A DNA stretch of 64,000 nucleotides from the NCBI GenBank assembly GCA_946999645.1, contig CAMQDS010000010.1:7887-71886 (forward strand). Reading direction: 5' to 3'. The translations under genes were made by a program, and so were the position numbers. The notes beneath the pieces are model-generated. The model searched no databases. It was not told the DNA's origin and saw only the letters and a program-made list of their open reading frames with translations. This DNA is from an uncultured Bacteroidales bacterium (GTDB taxonomy: Bacteria > Bacteroidota > Bacteroidia > Bacteroidales > UBA932). Below are positions 62,326 through 64,000 of this stretch, piece after piece (the first letter of the stretch is position 1; each line of letters starts with the position of its first letter).

Positions 62326-62632
62326 AATGAGTACTATCAATTTCTATTAATTCAATTTCTACTCCATCGTTTATCTCTGTAAATAATAAACGTTCAATAT
62401 TTCCATTACATATCCTTACGGAACTCATAGACTTATATAGTAACTTTTCGTAATGCAAAAAGCTGTATTCCTTAAGTTCTCTTGTCATTTCTACACAGCA
62501 CATAACTCTTACCGCACGGATATAGCCTTCTATTAATCTCCTATTCTTGCATAACTGTTTATATTTTCGGTCTTTGGTCTTTCCTGTTTCATACAGTTCT
62601 TGCAATGCAATATCTTTAAAAGTTATTTTCAT
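62309..62632 (-). CDS. higB: HigB/RelE-type toxin
   Basis: This 107-residue protein lies directly before the antitoxin gene, the usual HigBA order. MKITFKDIALQELYETGKTKDRKYKQLCKN matches the HigB opening. LKEYSFLHYEKL and MSSVRICNGNIERLLFTEINDGVEIELIEIDSTHYG form the RelE-like beta sheet, with the conserved RICNGN-type turn and C-terminal DxHYG. HigB toxins cut mRNA on the ribosome. It is full length. Confidence 0.88.
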   Translation of the reverse strand: MKITFKDIALQELYETGKTKDRKYKQLCKNRRLIEGYIRAVRVMCCVEMTRELKEYSFLHYEKLLYKSMSSVRICNGNIERLLFTEINDGVEIELIEIDSTHYGNKK

Positions 62633-62654
62633 TTAAGGGAAATATTCTTTTATG

Positions 62655-62662
62655 CAAAGATA
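62655..62662 (-). promoter_or_regulatory. -7 box of the higBA operon
   Basis: The minus strand reads TATCTTTG, a strong match to TAnnTTTG, 22 bases before the toxin start codon. The antitoxin probably represses it. Confidence 0.6.
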
Positions 62663-62794
62663 AATAAAAAATTACTTATTTTGGTAATTTTTATATCAAT
62701 TATATACAATAATATAAAGCAAATCTATAAATTAATTTACATATAATATAAATATTATGTATCATTGTATCAGTTAAATAAAGGAGGTTTTTAT

Positions 62795-63112
62795 ATGTAT
62801 CAAGGCAAAAGAAAAATTCTTAATATAGACGAATATAACGAAAGACGCAAAAAATGTATAGAATATAAAGCGGATGCAACTTTTACCGCGTTCAGTGAAC
62901 TGGAGGACTTAATAAGCAAATCCGCAATAGCTAAACAATATTTTAACCGCTCTCAAAGTTGGTTTTCCCAAAGACTGAATGGCTGCACTGTATTAAAAAA
63001 GGAAATGGCTTTCAAAGAAACTGAATACCACCAATTAGCAGCTGCTTTCAGGGATATAGCTAAAAGACTGAATGCACATGCCGATGAAATAGACGCGGCA
63101 AAGTTTGAATAA
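62795..63112 (+). CDS. DUF5053-family phage-type protein
   Basis: This 105-residue protein is started at the ATG of MYQGKRKILNIDEYNERR because a textbook Shine-Dalgarno (AAGGAGG) lies 7 bases upstream, unusual for this genome and typical of phage genes. The core SAIAKQYFNRSQSWFSQRLNGCTVLKKEMAFKETEYHQLAAAFRDIAKRLN matches DUF5053, a small protein family common in Bacteroidota prophages. Its role is unknown; the core may be a DNA-binding helix pair. A related gene lies at 63223-63498 on the other strand. Confidence 0.82.
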   Translation: MYQGKRKILNIDEYNERRKKCIEYKADATFTAFSELEDLISKSAIAKQYFNRSQSWFSQRLNGCTVLKKEMAFKETEYHQLAAAFRDIAKRLNAHADEIDAAKFE

Positions 63113-63142
63113 TACAAGAGGGAGTATCAGATATTTCTATAA

Positions 63143-63169
63143 CAAAAAGCCACGGATTTCTCCGTGGCT
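63143..63169 (-). terminator. Terminator of the leftward DUF5053 gene
   Basis: On the minus strand, AGCCACGGA pairs with TCCGTGGCT over 9 bp with a 4-base loop and is followed by TTTTTG. It is also 36 bases past the end of the rightward DUF5053 gene and may help both. Confidence 0.8.
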
Positions 63170-63222
63170 GCTGCGACATGTTTTCATAAATTCAGCATAC
63201 CATAATAAAGGACATGAAAATT

Positions 63223-63498
63223 TTATTTTATATTATCCGCTGCATTTATAATTCTTGCCGCCAAGTCTTTTAAATTCTCTTTTAATGTCTGCATTTCCAA
63301 AGGCGTGAAACCTCCAACTCCTCCATTACCGTCATCTCCTCGCATTTTATTGTAAAACCATGAAGCGGATTTATCAAAATACTCATGGGCAAACTCCCCC
63401 CATGTAATAAAATCATAAATATCATCAATCAAGGGAATAATTTTAGATTTTTTATAACGGTTTTCAGGATTTAGTTCTGTATTCATATTTTTTTTCAT
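63223..63498 (-). CDS. DUF5053-family phage-type protein (second copy)
   Basis: This protein has 91 residues if started at MKKNMNTELNPENRYKKSK; MNTELN, four residues later, is also possible. ITWGEFAHEYFDKSASWFYNKMRGDDG matches the core of the neighbouring DUF5053 protein (AKQYFNRSQSWFSQRLNG), and FTPLEMQTLKENLKDLAARIINAADNI matches its end. The two genes face each other. The glycine-rich insertion (GDDGNGGVGGFTP) differs between copies. A terminator lies 54 bases downstream. Confidence 0.78.
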   Translation of the reverse strand: MKKNMNTELNPENRYKKSKIIPLIDDIYDFITWGEFAHEYFDKSASWFYNKMRGDDGNGGVGGFTPLEMQTLKENLKDLAARIINAADNIK

Positions 63499-63587
63499 AT
63501 CATTTATTATTATGGTACATAATATACGATAAAAAAATATAGTATCCAAATATTCAGATAGTTATTTAACAGAGGAGAACTGTGATT

Positions 63588-63895
63588 TTAGAATTTGGTA
63601 AGTAACTTTAGTATTACGGCTATTATCTTCGTGTAGTTCTTTGCTGCTGCAATGACTGCCACCAAAAGGAGCAATACCCAAAAGCCTGCCTGCTGTGTCT
63701 TCTGCCACCAAGAAAGGGGCTTTTTGACCATTATAGGGACTTTCTCCACTCTCACCCTATAAATAATGCTGTTTTTGCGTACCTCTTTGGTCTTTATTTC
63801 AACCTTTACGGGCGTGGGTTTAGTTTGTAGCGAATGGTGTAGAAATCCTGCCGTGTCTTCTTTTGTGGAAGTGGTGTTTTAACTTCTTTTGTCAT
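63588..63895 (-). pseudogene. Frameshifted small phage membrane-protein gene
   Basis: The first frame (63895-63806) encodes MTKEVKTPLPQKKTRQDFYTIRYKLNPRP and stops. A second frame then continues without a start as TKPTPVKVEIKTKEVRKNSIIYRVRVEKVPIMVKKPLSWWQKTQQAGFWVLLLLVAVIAA and ends at 63588. The two together look like one ~100-residue gene with a basic N-terminus and one transmembrane helix, broken by a single-base change near 63815-63825. Proteins of this kind occur in Bacteroidota prophages. A sequencing error at this point would give the same picture. Confidence 0.6.
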
Positions 63896-63923
63896 ATAAT
63901 TCTAAATGGTTTATGTGCTATTG

Positions 63924-63931
63924 CAAATATA
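63924..63931 (-). promoter_or_regulatory. -7 box for the frameshifted gene
   Basis: The minus strand reads TATATTTG, matching TAnnTTTG, 28 bases upstream of the start at 63895. An AT-rich inverted repeat (AATATGCTTT/AAAGCATATT, 63934-63958) lies just beyond it and could be an operator or a terminator for a gene outside the window. Confidence 0.45.
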
Positions 63932-64000
63932 ATAATATGCTTTCGATAAAAGCATATTTAATAATAATATTTAACTTTGAAAAACATATAATGCAATTTC

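Noticed and set aside
1..64000. CRISPR array or tRNA genes
   Set aside because: No regularly spaced repeats and no convincing tRNA cloverleaf with anticodon and CCA-type end were seen; the only tRNA-like part belongs to the tmRNA.

Overview
The window looks like a chromosome segment of an AT-rich, anaerobic member of the Bacteroidales (Bacteroidota). Supporting signs are a SusC/SusD pair, a tmRNA tag ending NYALAA, Bacteroidota-type promoters (TTTG, 19-21 nt spacer, TAnnTTTG), few Shine-Dalgarno sequences, a V/A-type ATPase cluster with the Bacteroidota DUF2764-type gene, and oxygen defence by superoxide reductase plus rubredoxin. No species is claimed.

Layout. 1-6.1 kb: leftward MFS - SusC - SusD sugar-uptake operon, running off the left edge. 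6.3-11.4 kb: a LytS-like sensor kinase without a partner regulator, then two large surface lipoproteins. 11.4-18 kb: a methyltransferase, an AspT/YidE-type transporter, methylglyoxal synthase with an AraC regulator, a GH29 alpha-L-fucosidase, and superoxide reductase facing rubredoxin. 18.2-24.3 kb: a six-gene TolC/HlyD/ABC-2 efflux operon. 24.4-30.9 kb: a metal-binding CobW-type GTPase, a barrel-like protein and potABCD polyamine import. 30.9-34.3 kb: a leftward TonB receptor with two DUF4625-type lipoproteins and a small His/Cys protein, probably for metal acquisition. 34.5-37.6 kb: fhs, a DUF3298-like lipoprotein and a GNAT acetyltransferase.

37.7-44.9 kb is the most unusual part. Directly after ssrA (tmRNA) lies a tight seven-gene, same-strand module. 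It encodes two related tail-anchored coiled-coil proteins at the two ends of its core, a MotA/TolQ-like and a MotB/OmpA-like protein (an ion-driven stator pair), a polytopic membrane protein, a soluble P-loop GTPase, and a lipoprotein retropepsin-like protease. It resembles the motor half of Zorya but has none of Zorya's helicase or nuclease genes and adds a GTPase and a protease. I propose it as an undescribed envelope-spanning, probably defensive, system.

44.9-57.8 kb is mostly core: M23 peptidase, a barrel protein, an esterase-HAD fusion with missing catalytic aspartates, a HAD lipoprotein, a TPR protein, YebC, and the V/A-ATPase operon E-DUF2764-A-B-D-I, which stops without the expected proteolipid gene K. 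57.8-64 kb: a DUF438/hemerythrin/PAS protein, then a decayed mobile region with a tyrosine-recombinase remnant, a CopG-like protein behind a structured leader with a short uORF, a phage-tail-like fragment, a HigB/HigA-ImmA toxin-antitoxin pair, two DUF5053 phage-type genes and a frameshifted membrane-protein gene.
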